From assembly GCA_022559845.1 (NCBI GenBank), contig CM040118.1, positions 441,066,053 through 441,130,052 on the forward strand: a stretch of DNA of 64,000 bases, given 5' to 3'. The position numbers were made by a program, and so were the translations under genes. Shown here piece by piece: positions 54,862 through 64,000 of the stretch. The notes below the pieces were generated by a model. That model ran no database searches and was not told the origin of the DNA. It saw only the letters and a program-made list of their open reading frames with translations. Source of the stretch: Amorphophallus konjac. Lineage: Eukaryota > Streptophyta > Magnoliopsida > Alismatales > Araceae. Numbering within the stretch: the stretch's first letter is position 1; the number at the start of each line of letters is the position of its first letter.

Positions 54862-57290
54862 ATGGCTCCTCCGGTCACCCGCGGCAAGCGGAAGGACGCG
54901 GACGCATCCAAAAAGGCTATTGCTCACGCCCCCGCAGCAAAGAAAGCTCACAAAGAAGGGCGCTCCAAGAGCATTGAGGATAGACCAGCTGATGAACCAG
55001 CCAAAAGGAGAGCCACAGAAGCCCAGGGTTCGAACAGCGACAAGGTCACGCCGCAACAAACTCCGGCCAAGCGAAAATGACTGTCTGTAACTAAAAAAGG
55101 GAAGGCCAAGGCGTCGTCAACACCTTCGCAGCCCAGTGTTGTTCCCTCAGTCAGGGAAGAAGAGAGTGACCCTACTAGGATCCTCTTCCCTAGGTATGTG
55201 GATTTCAGTGACCGTAAGATGCTTGAGAATTTTTCTAAACTACTGCCGCTCTTTGAATTCCAAGGATGGAGAAGATTCATGTCTGACCACAGGGTGTACT
55301 ACCCATTTCTGGTACAACAGTTCTATAAGAACTTAGTGTATGACCCAAATAAGAAAGCCCTAAGGTCTGAGGTCAAGGGGGTTACAATCAAACTTTCAAC
55401 AAAGCTTCTTCACAGAGGTTTGTATATATCCCGAGATGGGCTTATAGAATCTGAGTTTGAGATTGATTTGTCTGAAGCATACACTATCCTGACAGGAAAG
55501 CCTCGAAACCCTTAGGATGAATCCCAAATTCTTGTCAAATCCTTTGACACCAATAGATTTCCCCCTTACAACGTCTTCTGCACCACATGTGCACCACCAT
55601 GATTACCCTACAAGGGGGTGGCAGAAGTAGACTCACAGAAACCTAAAGATTCATATTTTTCTACTTGTTCAATAATCATCAGATTTGTCTTTTAGAGATT
55701 ATTCTCCAGATTATGGACAGTTGCACCCGGAACAGGAGAAGTCTACCGTATACAGCACAACTTACAGCAATTTTTCATAAGGTTGGAATTCCTCTGGATA
55801 ATGAAAAGTCAACACAAATCTCCAGGAGCAATGTCTATTGCATGCGGTTCATTGAGAATTACATGCACTTCAAGAAAGAAGGTGATAGAATTATAAGAAA
55901 TCTGCCTGGCCATTTACCTGACCCACCAGTACAGCCAGTTCAACAGGAACAGCCTGCATAGAATTAGCCTGACCAGCCAGCTTTAGATGAGCAGTTATAC
56001 CAGCAAGAAGAACCGTTCCATGTAGACGCTCACTATGTGCAGGACCAACAACAGCAGTCTGCGGACCCCATAGAATAGCCAGGGATGATGACAGCATTTG
56101 GGATCCAACCTCCACTGTCTCCAGACAATGAGCCTCTAGTGTTTAGTGCACATGATGCACCTCCTGAATTTCATACGGAGGCCTCCACCTCCAGAGGCAC
56201 TACTTTTGGTGCAACAGGTGGCCTCATGGACATTCACCCTGCTCTTATTCAATTCCTCACCGCACAGTTTGGGAGCATGAACTCCCCTTTTCGACAACTC
56301 AGTCTGCAAGTGGACAGAATCAAAGCCAAACAGCTTTACTATGAGCAACTCCAAACCAACAAATGGGAAAAATTTGTGAACGACAAACATAAGTCAGATG
56401 AAAGGTTGAAAAGCTTTATGAACTCCCTGATAAATGTGTGTGAACGAGTAGGGAGAATCATGAAAAGACTACGAGAGATTCACACTGAAACCCAGGAGAA
56501 AACTGCTGAAATGGTCATGCATACCTATGACATCTGAGAAGATCACGGTCATCTCAACATCAAGTGTGCCCAGCTGATGGACTCCTCCAATCAAATTGCA
56601 GAACAGGTGGCTGCATCAACACTATCCATCAGAGAACAAGTGACCACAGAGGCCACTAGAACTATCAATGCCACATCTAATTTGGAAAGAACAATTAATT
56701 CCACTACTACACGGCTACTTGTTGCCTCCCACCGGATGAAAGGGAAGGTCTATGCTGACTGCAACAAGCTCCTTGATGCTTCCTCCAAGCTTGCAGAAAT
56801 AGTCCACACTGACACAGCACAAATTGTGAACAACACCACCAAAGCCGAGGCCAAAATGAATGTTGTGTACAACAAACTTGATATGGTTGGTACTGAAATT
56901 CTAGAACTCATTCGTCTGCATAAAGCCCAACTCCAACCAGCCTTGGCCGACACAGGTGATGAATGGTGCCCTCCTCCTCAGATAGAAGCAACATCTTCTT
57001 GTCTTCCACCGTAAGGCTCCCAACAGAGGGCAGAGACAGAGTACATTTTTGAAATGATCCATGCCTGGCTCAAGGATATAACTGAAAACATCAAGACTTT
57101 ACACCGGTTTGTCCGACAAAGGGATGAGCAGCTAACTCAGAGGTTTAACTCTCTAGCAATCGCGATCACACAACTGCAACAGCAATTCCATGAGGCACAG
57201 AAACTCCACTTCCCAGGCAACCCAAGCTCTAGCACCATGCCTCCACCACAATAGCCTCCTCCATCACCCCCTCCTTGCTGATGACAAAGG
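54862..57290 (+). pseudogene. Sire-1 envelope-like / plant transposon ORF, broken
   Basis: ATG 54862 (MAPPVTRGKRKDADASKKA) opens a basic, Lys/Ala/Pro-rich N-terminus. Residues from about 55190 ('YVDFSDRKMLENFSKLLPLFEFQGWRRFM', 'YYPFLVQQFYKNLVYD') resemble the domain found in Sirevirus extra ORFs (putative plant transposon protein). Further on a Gln/Pro-rich stretch and a long helical, coiled-coil-like C-terminus (56270-57000, rich in repeated Thr/Asn/Lys) follow. In-frame stops occur at about 55078, 55513, 55958, 56077, 56535, 57012 and 57252, with a frame change between 55515 and 55665. I see no signal peptide or clear membrane span, so 'envelope-like' is positional only. Confidence 0.7.
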
Positions 57291-57297
57291 GGGAGAA
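57286..57297 (+). promoter_or_regulatory. Sire-1 accessory polypurine tract
   Basis: AAAGGGGGAGAAG lies about 290 bp upstream of the LTR-proximal tract. Together with 52750 and 53822 it gives the multiple-tract pattern of Sireviruses. Confidence 0.75.
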
Positions 57298-57571
57298 GTT
57301 CTGTAGACTTTTGAGAGTGCTACAAGCATCATCTAGCTAGCATAAGCATCTAGTGACTTTTGTTTTTATTCTTTCTAGATTTTAGCATTTTGCATCTAGA
57401 CAGTAAATGGTTGAATGCAAATCCTTGCTTGAATTGTATAAAACTGTGTTTGATCAATGGAACAAGCATTTTTGTTGAATGGCAAAAACTCACTTGTCTG
57501 ATGACTCCTCAACCAAAATGCTGTAATGCTATATGAATGCTTGGATGTAATGATTCATGGTTGTCATCATC

Positions 57572-57585
57572 AAAAAGGGGGAGAA
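57572..57585 (+). promoter_or_regulatory. Sire-1 LTR-proximal polypurine tract
   Basis: AAAAAGGGGGAGAA is directly followed by the LTR start TGTTGTGTCCCC. Confidence 0.88.
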
Positions 57586-58318
57586 TGTTGTGTCCCCTGG
57601 TTTTGATGATAACAAACCATAAATCATCATTAGATGTTTGAGGTATATATACCAAGTTTGGTTTAATGTATAGACTGAACAAGTACATCAGAAACACTCT
57701 GAGAGTGTCGACACCTCCCACAACGTGTCGACACATATAGAAGAGATCATGTTGAACCATTTCTGATTGAGCTCAGTCTAAAGCAAGTGTCGACACATCT
57801 GACCAAAGTGTCGACACCACAAGAAGAACTCCAACTGAAGCCATTTCTGTCTGGCCTCTGAACTGACCAAAGTGTCGACACCCTGAGTGAAAAGTGTCGA
57901 CACCTCGGTTCCATGAAGCAAGCCTTCTTCCCTCTGGCACATATGTCCCGACACCGCCTTGTGTCGTCTCGGCACGTCAGCTCTATCTACATGCGAGTAT
58001 GGCGCAAGGGTCGACACTTGTTCATCAAGGTGTCGACCTGTTCTGCTTGGAAGCCATCGGGTCCACAAGATCTTAATGGGATGTGTTGACACCCTGTGTG
58101 TAAAGTGTCGACACGTTTATGTACGTCATGAACAGATCTGCAACTGATTGATTCCGCTCTTCAAAATCTGGAACTTGTCCTTGAGGATTCGTTTCCTCCG
58201 GAAAAAGCCATAAAGAAGTTTACTACGTCAGAAAATAATGGTCTGGTAGAGTCATCCTCTAAAAGGACTGTACCAATCCTAATATGGTCTTCTACCTACT
58301 ATTGTGCCCCTTGTGCTT
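57586..58318 (+). repeat. Sire-1 3' LTR, left part
   Basis: It starts TGTTG after the polypurine tract. About 11 GTGTCGACAC-type motifs occur between 57706 and 58118. The end does not match the 5' LTR remnant at 41131-41281, so the right part is missing. I place the border with the Sire-2 LTR at 58318/58319 only because a second TGTTG start lies there. Confidence 0.6.
57706..58118 (+). repeat. GTGTCGACAC palindrome array
   Basis: Full or nearly full copies of the 10-base palindrome lie near 57706, 57725, 57787, 57808, 57871 and 57893, with variants (CCGACAC, GGTCGACAC, GTGTCGACC, GTGTTGACAC) on to 58118. Confidence 0.9.
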
Positions 58319-58490
58319 TGTTGATGATGTGATGTTTTTATGATAGCAACATGAATGAGTCACCACATTGAATGATAGTAACATGAATGTTTATAACTGA
58401 TATGAATGTTTATAACTGATATACTCTGTGGAAAATGCATATGACTGTGACTGGTATATTATCTGGAGAATGCATGTGTTCTGTCTGCAT

Positions 58491-60848
58491 AAGTCTATTC
58501 ACTGCATGTGTTCTGTCTGCATAAGTCTATTCACTGCATGTGTTCTGTCTGCAAGTTCATACATTGCATTTGCCAAGCCTGTACATCCATCTGCTTGCAT
58601 TGAGTCTATACATTGGTGGCAAGTCCATATAGTGTCCTGCATTTAGGCAAAGTCTGTACAGCCGTTTGCCTGTCAAAGTCCATACACTCAACTGCCTTGT
58701 CTTGATCAAGTATGTACATCAGACTGTTTCATCATCAAGTCTGTACGTTGGCTAAAGTCTGCACAACGTTCGTCTCATTTAGAGTCTAAGGTAATGTTTA
58801 CTCTGGACTTCAAGTGTGTACATTGAGCATCTCATTGACCGTCTCATGCAAGTATATACATTACTGTTCATGCATGTGTCGAAGGCATCGCAAGTCTAGA
58901 CAGTGGACCGTCTTTCCCAGCGTCTCAATTGGACTAGTCTGCAACGGCTAAGTCTACACATTGGACCGTCTTCATTAGCGTCTTTGCCAAGTCCATACAT
59001 CGCCCATCATCTCATGAAGTCTGTACATCGCATTCACGTTTCACAAATTGTATACATTATGCATGTTTGAGTTGAAGTCTATACACTGGTTCATATATCA
59101 AGTCTGCACATCCCTTACAGCAAGTATATACATTCGTTGTGCATAGTCTTGAGCATATAGGAAGTATGTACATTGTTCAGTGCATTGCATGCATCATGGT
59201 TGAAGTCTACACAGTGAGCTGAAGGATGCCTAAGTCTATACGTTGGCTACTGAATGTTATGCAGAGTCTATACATTGCACTGCATTCACATAGTCTATAC
59301 AAAGCATAGCCTTGCATGAATGAAGTCTGTACATCGTGCATCTAGTGCTTCAAGTCTATACACCACTGCACGTTGTGTTCTTCGAAGTCTGCACTTTGCT
59401 TTACACTTCAGTAAGTATGTACAGCCGTTGCCTTCTTACATGAAGTCTGCACATTGCATCGTCTCAACTTGCATCTCACGTTGCATCCAGCAAGTCTTTC
59501 ACAAGTCTGTACATCACTGTAGCTGCATCGTCACATGCAGCGCCTCATTCAAGTATGTACAGCCGTCTGCATTGAATTTCAAGTCTAGGCATTGCACTGT
59601 TACATCCACCGTCTCATTCTGCGTCTTAGGCCTGCAAAGTCCATACATTGGTCGGTGGAAAGTCTGTACATTGGCTTCAAGACTCTCAAGTCTATAGATT
59701 TGTTTCTAAGGCAAAGTCTGTACATTGTCTTTGGACCTCAGAGTCTATACAGAGTCTGCATCCTCTAAAGTCTGTACATCCGATTGCCTTTGCTTTGGTC
59801 AAGTCTGTACAGCCAGAGAGACTGTTAAGTCTATACATTCCTTCACTGTAGCTGGCACGAGGTGAAGTCTGTACAATGGTCTTAACTTTCCAAGTCTGTA
59901 CATTGGCCTCCATGCCTCAAGTCTCTACATCGGATAGTTTGGCCAAGTCTGTATAGCCAACGCCTTCATTGATTCCAAGTCTGGACACTGGTCTTCAGGC
60001 GTTCCAAGTATGCACATTGATTCAGGTTCTCCAAGTCTATACAATGAAGTCTGAACATTGCATTTGCATTCACAATGTCTTCACACCTGAAGTCTATACA
60101 TTGTGTCATTCACATATGCAAGTCTAGACATTGGAAAGTCTATACAGACTTTAGCGTCTCATGCAGCGTCTTATGCAAAGTCCATACATTGCACTGTGCA
60201 TCCTTCATTGAACTTCCAAGTCTATACATTGAAGCAAAGTTTGTACAGCCATCAGTGATCTCCCAAGTATGTACATCCAACTGTTCATCTTTGAAGTCTG
60301 TACATTGGAAGTTTTACCTACGTTTTCCTTCAAGTCTATACATCGGTAATTTTACCGTCGTTTCCCTTGAAGTCTATACACTGATCGCTTTACCGTCATT
60401 TCCATTGAAGTCCATACATTCGCTGCTTCTTTGTTCAAGTCTATACAGCCTTTCATCTTGAAAGTCTATACATCGAGAAGTCTTCACATTGGCTGTTGAA
60501 TAATGTGCAAGTCTGTACACTGGCCTAGCATTCAAGTCTGATCATTGGCCAAGTCTACACATCGGCACTGTAGCATGCATTTCGTAAAGTCTATACACTG
60601 CATGCCTCACTCTAAGTCTATACACTCGTGAGTGTCTCATCAAGTCCATACACTGGCTTTGAGCTGAAGTCTATACAGTGCCTCAGGCTGAGCAAGTCCA
60701 TGCATTGGCTACTGTTCTTCAGAGTCTATACATCGCAGTGAGTTGAAGGTTGCCTAAGTCTGTACAGCCGTTGGCTTCTTATATGAAGTCTATACATTGA
60801 AGAAGTCTATACACTGCTTCAGCTTTGTCTTCAGATAGTATGTACAGA
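58491..60848 (+). repeat. array of about 80 AAGTCTRTACATTG motifs
   Basis: I counted about 80 same-strand copies, on average 30 bp apart. The consensus is AAGTCTRTACAYTG or AAGTCTGTACAGCC, with unrelated spacers of variable length, so this is a motif lattice and not an ordinary satellite. Good examples: around 59002, 59018, 59640, 59715, 60091, 60335, 60370, 60786. CGTCTC and GCGTCTT sequences recur in the spacers. Three copies of TGTGTTCTGTCTGCA open the array (58467-58553). Confidence 0.93.
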
Positions 60849-61042
60849 GTTCTTCACTTAAACTGATGACTTATCCGATGCTCTGTCTGACAGGGATTCT
60901 TACCGAGATTGATGACCTGGCTCGTGATCCCAGGGGGACGAGGTGTGGAGATGCTAACACGTGGATGGAATTGCCTCGGATCTGGCGAATTCACTTGGGC
61001 AGGAACTGTGGAAGCCACGCGCCCTTATCTACCTGCTGCTGC

Positions 61043-61049
61043 TATATAT
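61043..61049 (+). promoter_or_regulatory. Sire-2 LTR TATA box
   Basis: TATATAT in the context GCTGCTATATATTGAAGCC lies about 190 bp after the motif array. The R region should start near 61075. Confidence 0.7.
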
Positions 61050-61127
61050 TGAAGCCTTCGTCCTCAGTTGAAGGTTGATCGAAGTAGAAGCAGCAATAGC
61101 AGAAGAGCAGGGTGCAGAGACTTCGAT

Positions 61128-61240
61128 CCAGTAGAAGAGAAGAAGAAAAGAGTGAAGAGAAGAAAGAGAGACAGAGAGCAGAGAAGAAGAAGAAAAGAGT
61201 GAAGAAAAGAAAGAGAGACAGAGATCGAGAGTTGAGAAGA
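61128..61240 (+). repeat. purine-rich tandem duplication in Sire-2 R/U5
   Basis: Two copies of an about 50-bp GA-rich unit containing AAGAAAAGAGTGAAG and AAAGAGAGACAGAG. Confidence 0.8.
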
Positions 61241-61389
61241 AGAGATCAGCTGAAGATTGTCTCAACTAGACCGTGGATCAAATCTAGGCCAGTCAGCTCT
61301 TGTAGAGAGCCACATTTGTACTTCATTTCTTTACAGCTTTCTGGTGCTGTAGTGTCTATTTTTCATTTTCTTTTGAACTCCTTTTTATC

Positions 61390-61622
61390 AAGCTGTTAGT
61401 CAGCGGGTTTTGCAGAGGTGCTGCCTCTGGACAGCTAAGCTGTATTACCCAGCGGTTTGCAGTGGAGGATTCCACTGGACAGCAAGCTGTGTTACTCAGC
61501 GGGGCGAGGAGGATTCCTCGGACGGCAAGCTGTGTTGCTTAGCGGTTGTATGGCAAGCTGTGATGCCCAGCTGTTCAAGCTGTGAGTCAGCGGAATCCAC
61601 ACTCTGGTTTGAGTGTGGGGTG
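61390..61622 (+). repeat. AAGCTGT...CAGCGG tandem repeats with hairpins
   Basis: About six units share AAGCTGT and CAGCGG. Hairpins: CAGAGG/CCTCTG (61413-61429), CAGTGGA/TCCACTG (61460-61477), CGAGGA/TCCTCG (61505-61520) and CCACACTC/GAGTGTGG (61597-61618). Loops are 4-6 bases; two are GGAT. Confidence 0.88.
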
Positions 61623-61893
61623 GATGTAGGTCTGCTGGACCGAACCACCTAAAAACCCCTTGTGCATTGTGGTTTGAATGCTTATGGTTTGCTTCCGCTA
61701 GATGTTTGCGTAGGGGCGCTCCAAGTGCTTGCTTACAGGTTCAATAGAAGTTTAACTAGTCTTTCAGATTTGGTAAATCTATCTAGTTAGCATTCTAGAT
61801 TTTATTTGAGCGAAATTTTAGTTTGGGAAAAGTTTTTAAATGGCATATATTCATTCACCCCCCCTCTGAATACATAGCAACGAACCCAACACT

Positions 61894-61908
61894 TGGTATC
61901 AGAATGGG
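61894..61908 (+). promoter_or_regulatory. Sire-2 primer-binding site
   Basis: TGGTATCAGAATGGG, complementary to initiator tRNA-Met in its first ten bases. Confidence 0.9.
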
Positions 61909-62109
61909 TTGTTGTGCATAGGATCTAATAATCTGCAGCAGATCCTGCTAGCTGTTGGTGCATTTCAGAGTGGGTATTTTGAGATCGTGTTTTGTTTCAC
62001 TAACTTGTGCTTTGCTTTGCTCATTTGGCTTTGGTGCGATCTGAGTTGATTCATTTGCTTGCATTGTGTTTGATTAGTGTTCTATTTAGAACTCTTATTC
62101 TATCTAAGC

Positions 62110-64000
62110 ATGAAACTCACTGCTGATCCTCCGAAGTTTGAAGGTCTAGGTTTTTACAAGTGGTTTAATGAATTAAGAGAATATGTGATGCAGACTAATC
62201 CAGATCTGTGGATAGTCATTGCTCACAGTCCTTATGAAGTTCCAAAGGATGAATCCATATGGAAAACTTCAGATAGACGAAAATTCTCTGCAAATCAAAG
62301 TGCCCTGAATCTAATCAAAAGGGCGATAAACACTGACAAGTTTCCTTGTGTAGTTGATTGCTGCAGTGCCTCCGAAGTGATCGAGATAATAGCAAGCAAC
62401 AGAAGCTAGGGTAAAGCGAAATGTCTCATTGCAACAGAAGAAGACGGAGACTATGTGGAGGATACTTCGTCACAGGTAAATTCTGACACTGACAATTTTT
62501 CTCTGGAAAGCATGATTGCGTTGAATGAGCATTTATTGAATAAATATGATGGACTAAAATCTGAAAAGAGAAAAATAAGTAAAAAAATGTTGCATGAGGT
62601 CAGAAGTCTGAAAGCTGAAAATGAAAACTTGAAATCTAACATGATTAAAGAAAAAGATGAGTTGAACAGGTTAAAATCTGAAAATGAGAATATTAGAAAC
62701 GAACTCATAGGTGAAAATAATTCTTGCAAAGCTTGTGCCATTCTCGAAGACATGATTAATGATTTTGATTCTAATGACAGTTTTCAAAAAGAACAAATCA
62801 AATCTCTAAAAGAGGAAAATGTCTACTTGAAAGATCAAAATAAAAAGCTAATGGTTCTTAATACTGTCTTCTCTGAGAGATAGTTGTCAATTGAAAAAGG
62901 AAAATCAGTTGTGAAGGAAAATGAGAACAACATTGAAATAATGGTTCAACAAGAAAATGAAACTCTGAAGAACCTGAATGATGCTTTGCAACAGCAGCTG
63001 ATTGTTTGTGAATCTGAGCTATCCAAGTATGAAGTGAGTATTGCTTCATTGAATTCTGAGATTGAAGATCTGAAAAATTCTTTGTCAAAATTCGTTAAAG
63101 GAAAAGACAATTTGAATAAGCTGCTTGGTTCTAAAGTGAATTTCCAGAAACAAGGGATTGGATTTGTGTCTGTGAATGAAAACGACAATGATAAGAGAAA
63201 ATCAACTGTTTTCGTGAAAAGCTCTGAACAGGCTAACTCATCCAGCTCCTCAATTTTTCAATTCACTGCTAAGAAGGCTGAAAATTCAGAGAGGAAACAG
63301 AAAAAGATTCAAAAACAAAAGAAAAATGCTGATTTGAATAACTCCAAATTTATCCCTGATTTACATGTGCATGCTGCTCACTGCTCACACACACATTCAC
63401 ACTCTCATGAGAATGTCAATTTTGTCAAACAAGTGAATGTGAATAAAAAGGGTATAGCATGTCACTATTGTGGGAAGGTTGAACATATTATGCATAACTG
63501 TGTAGCATTGATAAATGATGAAAGAAATACTGTTAGAAAGTATCCTAGAAATCATCTTAGGAAACATTCTACTGATCAGGAAAAGAAAATTCAATGCTAT
63601 TGCTGTGGGAAGTTTGGTCACATTGCTGCCTTCTGCTGGCATGCTCAGGGAAAGAAAACTAACTCTGGATTTGTTAATTTCCTGTTAATAAAAACATTGT
63701 TGATAGAAAGAAGTTTGGTTCTAAAAGCAAGCACAATGTATGTTTTGAATGTGGAAAGCCAGGCCACAGAGCTGTTAACTGTTGGCTGGCTGGTTATGAA
63801 AAGAAAAATTTCCATGTCAATAACAGAATTAATCATGTTCACTCACACCATGTTCACACCAATGCTAATGTATACAAGGAGAACATGAAATCTGTTATCT
63901 CCTGTTATTATTGTGGGCAGGTAGGGCATTCCTTGTATAATTGTTATATCATGTGTTGTGATGATAAACATGCGAAAAATCTGTTGAGAAAACCTGCTAG
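62110..64000 (+). pseudogene. gag: Sire-2 gag with four zinc knuckles, broken, cut by window end
   Basis: ATG 62110 (MKLTADPPKFEGLGFYKWFNELREYVM) starts the capsid-like domain, but only about its first 95 residues are present before TAG 62407. The frame then enters a long coiled coil (62480-63130), so the rest of the capsid domain appears deleted. TAG 62881-62883 interrupts the coil. A His-rich patch (HVHAAHCSHTHSHSH) and CCHC knuckles follow: CHYCGKVEHIMHNC (about 63462), CYCCGKFGHIAAFC (63595), and, after a one-base frameshift near 63678, CFECGKPGHRAVNC (63741) and CYYCGQVGHSLYNC (63903). Sire-1 gag has one knuckle before its coil. Confidence 0.87.

Larger units (their letters stand above)
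41131..58318 (+). mobile_element. Sire-1: Ty1/copia Sirevirus, decayed
   Basis: Order: LTR remnant, primer site, gag with zinc knuckle and coiled coil, pol in copia order (protease, integrase, RT, RNase H), long non-coding region, envelope-like ORF, several polypurine tracts, 3' LTR start at 57586. A long gag with coiled coil, an extra ORF after pol and multiple polypurine tracts are Sirevirus hallmarks. The element is interrupted by L1 (42421-48289) and carries many nonsense codons, so it is dead. Confidence 0.88.
58319..61891 (+). repeat. Sire-2 5' LTR (left border uncertain)
   Basis: It ends in CCCAACA two bases before a copia primer-binding site. TGTTGATGATG at 58319 is the likely start (TGTTG/CAACA), giving 3.57 kb, which is long for a copia LTR. 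It contains a 2.4-kb motif array, a TATA box at 61043, a purine-rich duplication and a hairpin series. An alternative is one 4.3-kb LTR from 57586, but gag of Sire-1 and Sire-2 differ, which speaks against a shared LTR. Confidence 0.65.
61892..64000 (+). mobile_element. Sire-2: second copia Sirevirus, body start (continues past window)
   Basis: Primer-binding site, then gag. It belongs to the same broad group as Sire-1 but to a different family by LTR, primer-site context and gag sequence. Confidence 0.85.

Noticed and set aside
54862..57290. True viral envelope gene
   Set aside because: No signal peptide, membrane span or fusion motif is visible. Only the position matches, so it is called envelope-like.
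58491..60848. CRISPR-like array
   Set aside because: Short conserved motif with variable spacers superficially fits, but the motif is only 14 bases, degenerate, within a plant retrotransposon LTR, and no cas gene exists.

Overview
This window looks like repeat-rich, probably heterochromatic nuclear DNA of a flowering plant. I find no intact host gene. Almost every base belongs to retrotransposons and one DNA transposon, nested inside each other. The species cannot be read from the sequence; the only host-derived piece I recognise is a truncated importin subunit beta-1 (KPNB1) reading frame carried by a CACTA transposon.

Layout, left to right. (1) 1-18339 plus three later pieces up to 39572: a head-to-tail tandem array (LTR, body, LTR, body, LTR) of a non-autonomous LTR retrotransposon, here called LARD-P. 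Its LTR is about 2.05 kb and its body about 7.3 kb. It has no reverse transcriptase or integrase and carries one long proline-rich reading frame, intact in body 2 and frameshifted in body 1. (2) 19027-30131: a complete, very young Ty3/gypsy element of the Tat lineage (Tat-A) on the minus strand, inside the third LARD-P LTR. It has 788-bp LTRs, a 5-bp target duplication, gag-protease-RT-RNase H-aRNase H-integrase, and an oppositely oriented accessory gene. (3) 30363-38403: a CACTA (En/Spm) transposon in the same LTR, with a TNP2 C-terminal fragment, tandemly duplicated mini-exons, the captured KPNB1 fragment, a 178-bp tandem repeat, subterminal repeats and a 3' terminus; its 5' terminus is scrambled. 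(4) 39573-41130: the 3' end of a second Tat element (Tat-B), into which the LARD-P array is inserted. (5) 41131-58318: a decayed Ty1/copia Sirevirus (Sire-1) with gag, pol, envelope-like ORF and multiple polypurine tracts; a near-complete L1 LINE (42421-48289, 18-bp target duplication) sits in its gag. (6) 58319-64000: LTR, primer-binding site and gag of a second Sirevirus (Sire-2), continuing past the window.

The nesting order inferred from target duplications and interrupted homology is: Sire-1 (oldest host), then Tat-B, then the LARD-P array, then Tat-A and CACTA separately; L1 went into Sire-1 gag, and Sire-2 went into or replaced the end of the Sire-1 3' LTR.

The least conventional signals are non-coding. 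About 80 same-strand copies of a motif close to AAGTCTRTACATTG fill 2.4 kb of the Sire-2 LTR directly upstream of its TATA box. A related motif array (GGTCGGTGCAT grading into AAGTCTGTGCATT) lies in Sire-1. GGTCGACAC occurs repeatedly in Sire-1 gag in two reading frames and again in its LTR. The Sire-2 R/U5 region has a tandem series of hairpins whose stems change in a compensatory way. LARD-P carries arrays of short dyads in its leader and its 3' region. These suggest that each retroelement family carries its own dispersed cis-acting nucleic-acid signal. All coordinates and identities come from reading by eye; nothing was aligned by software.
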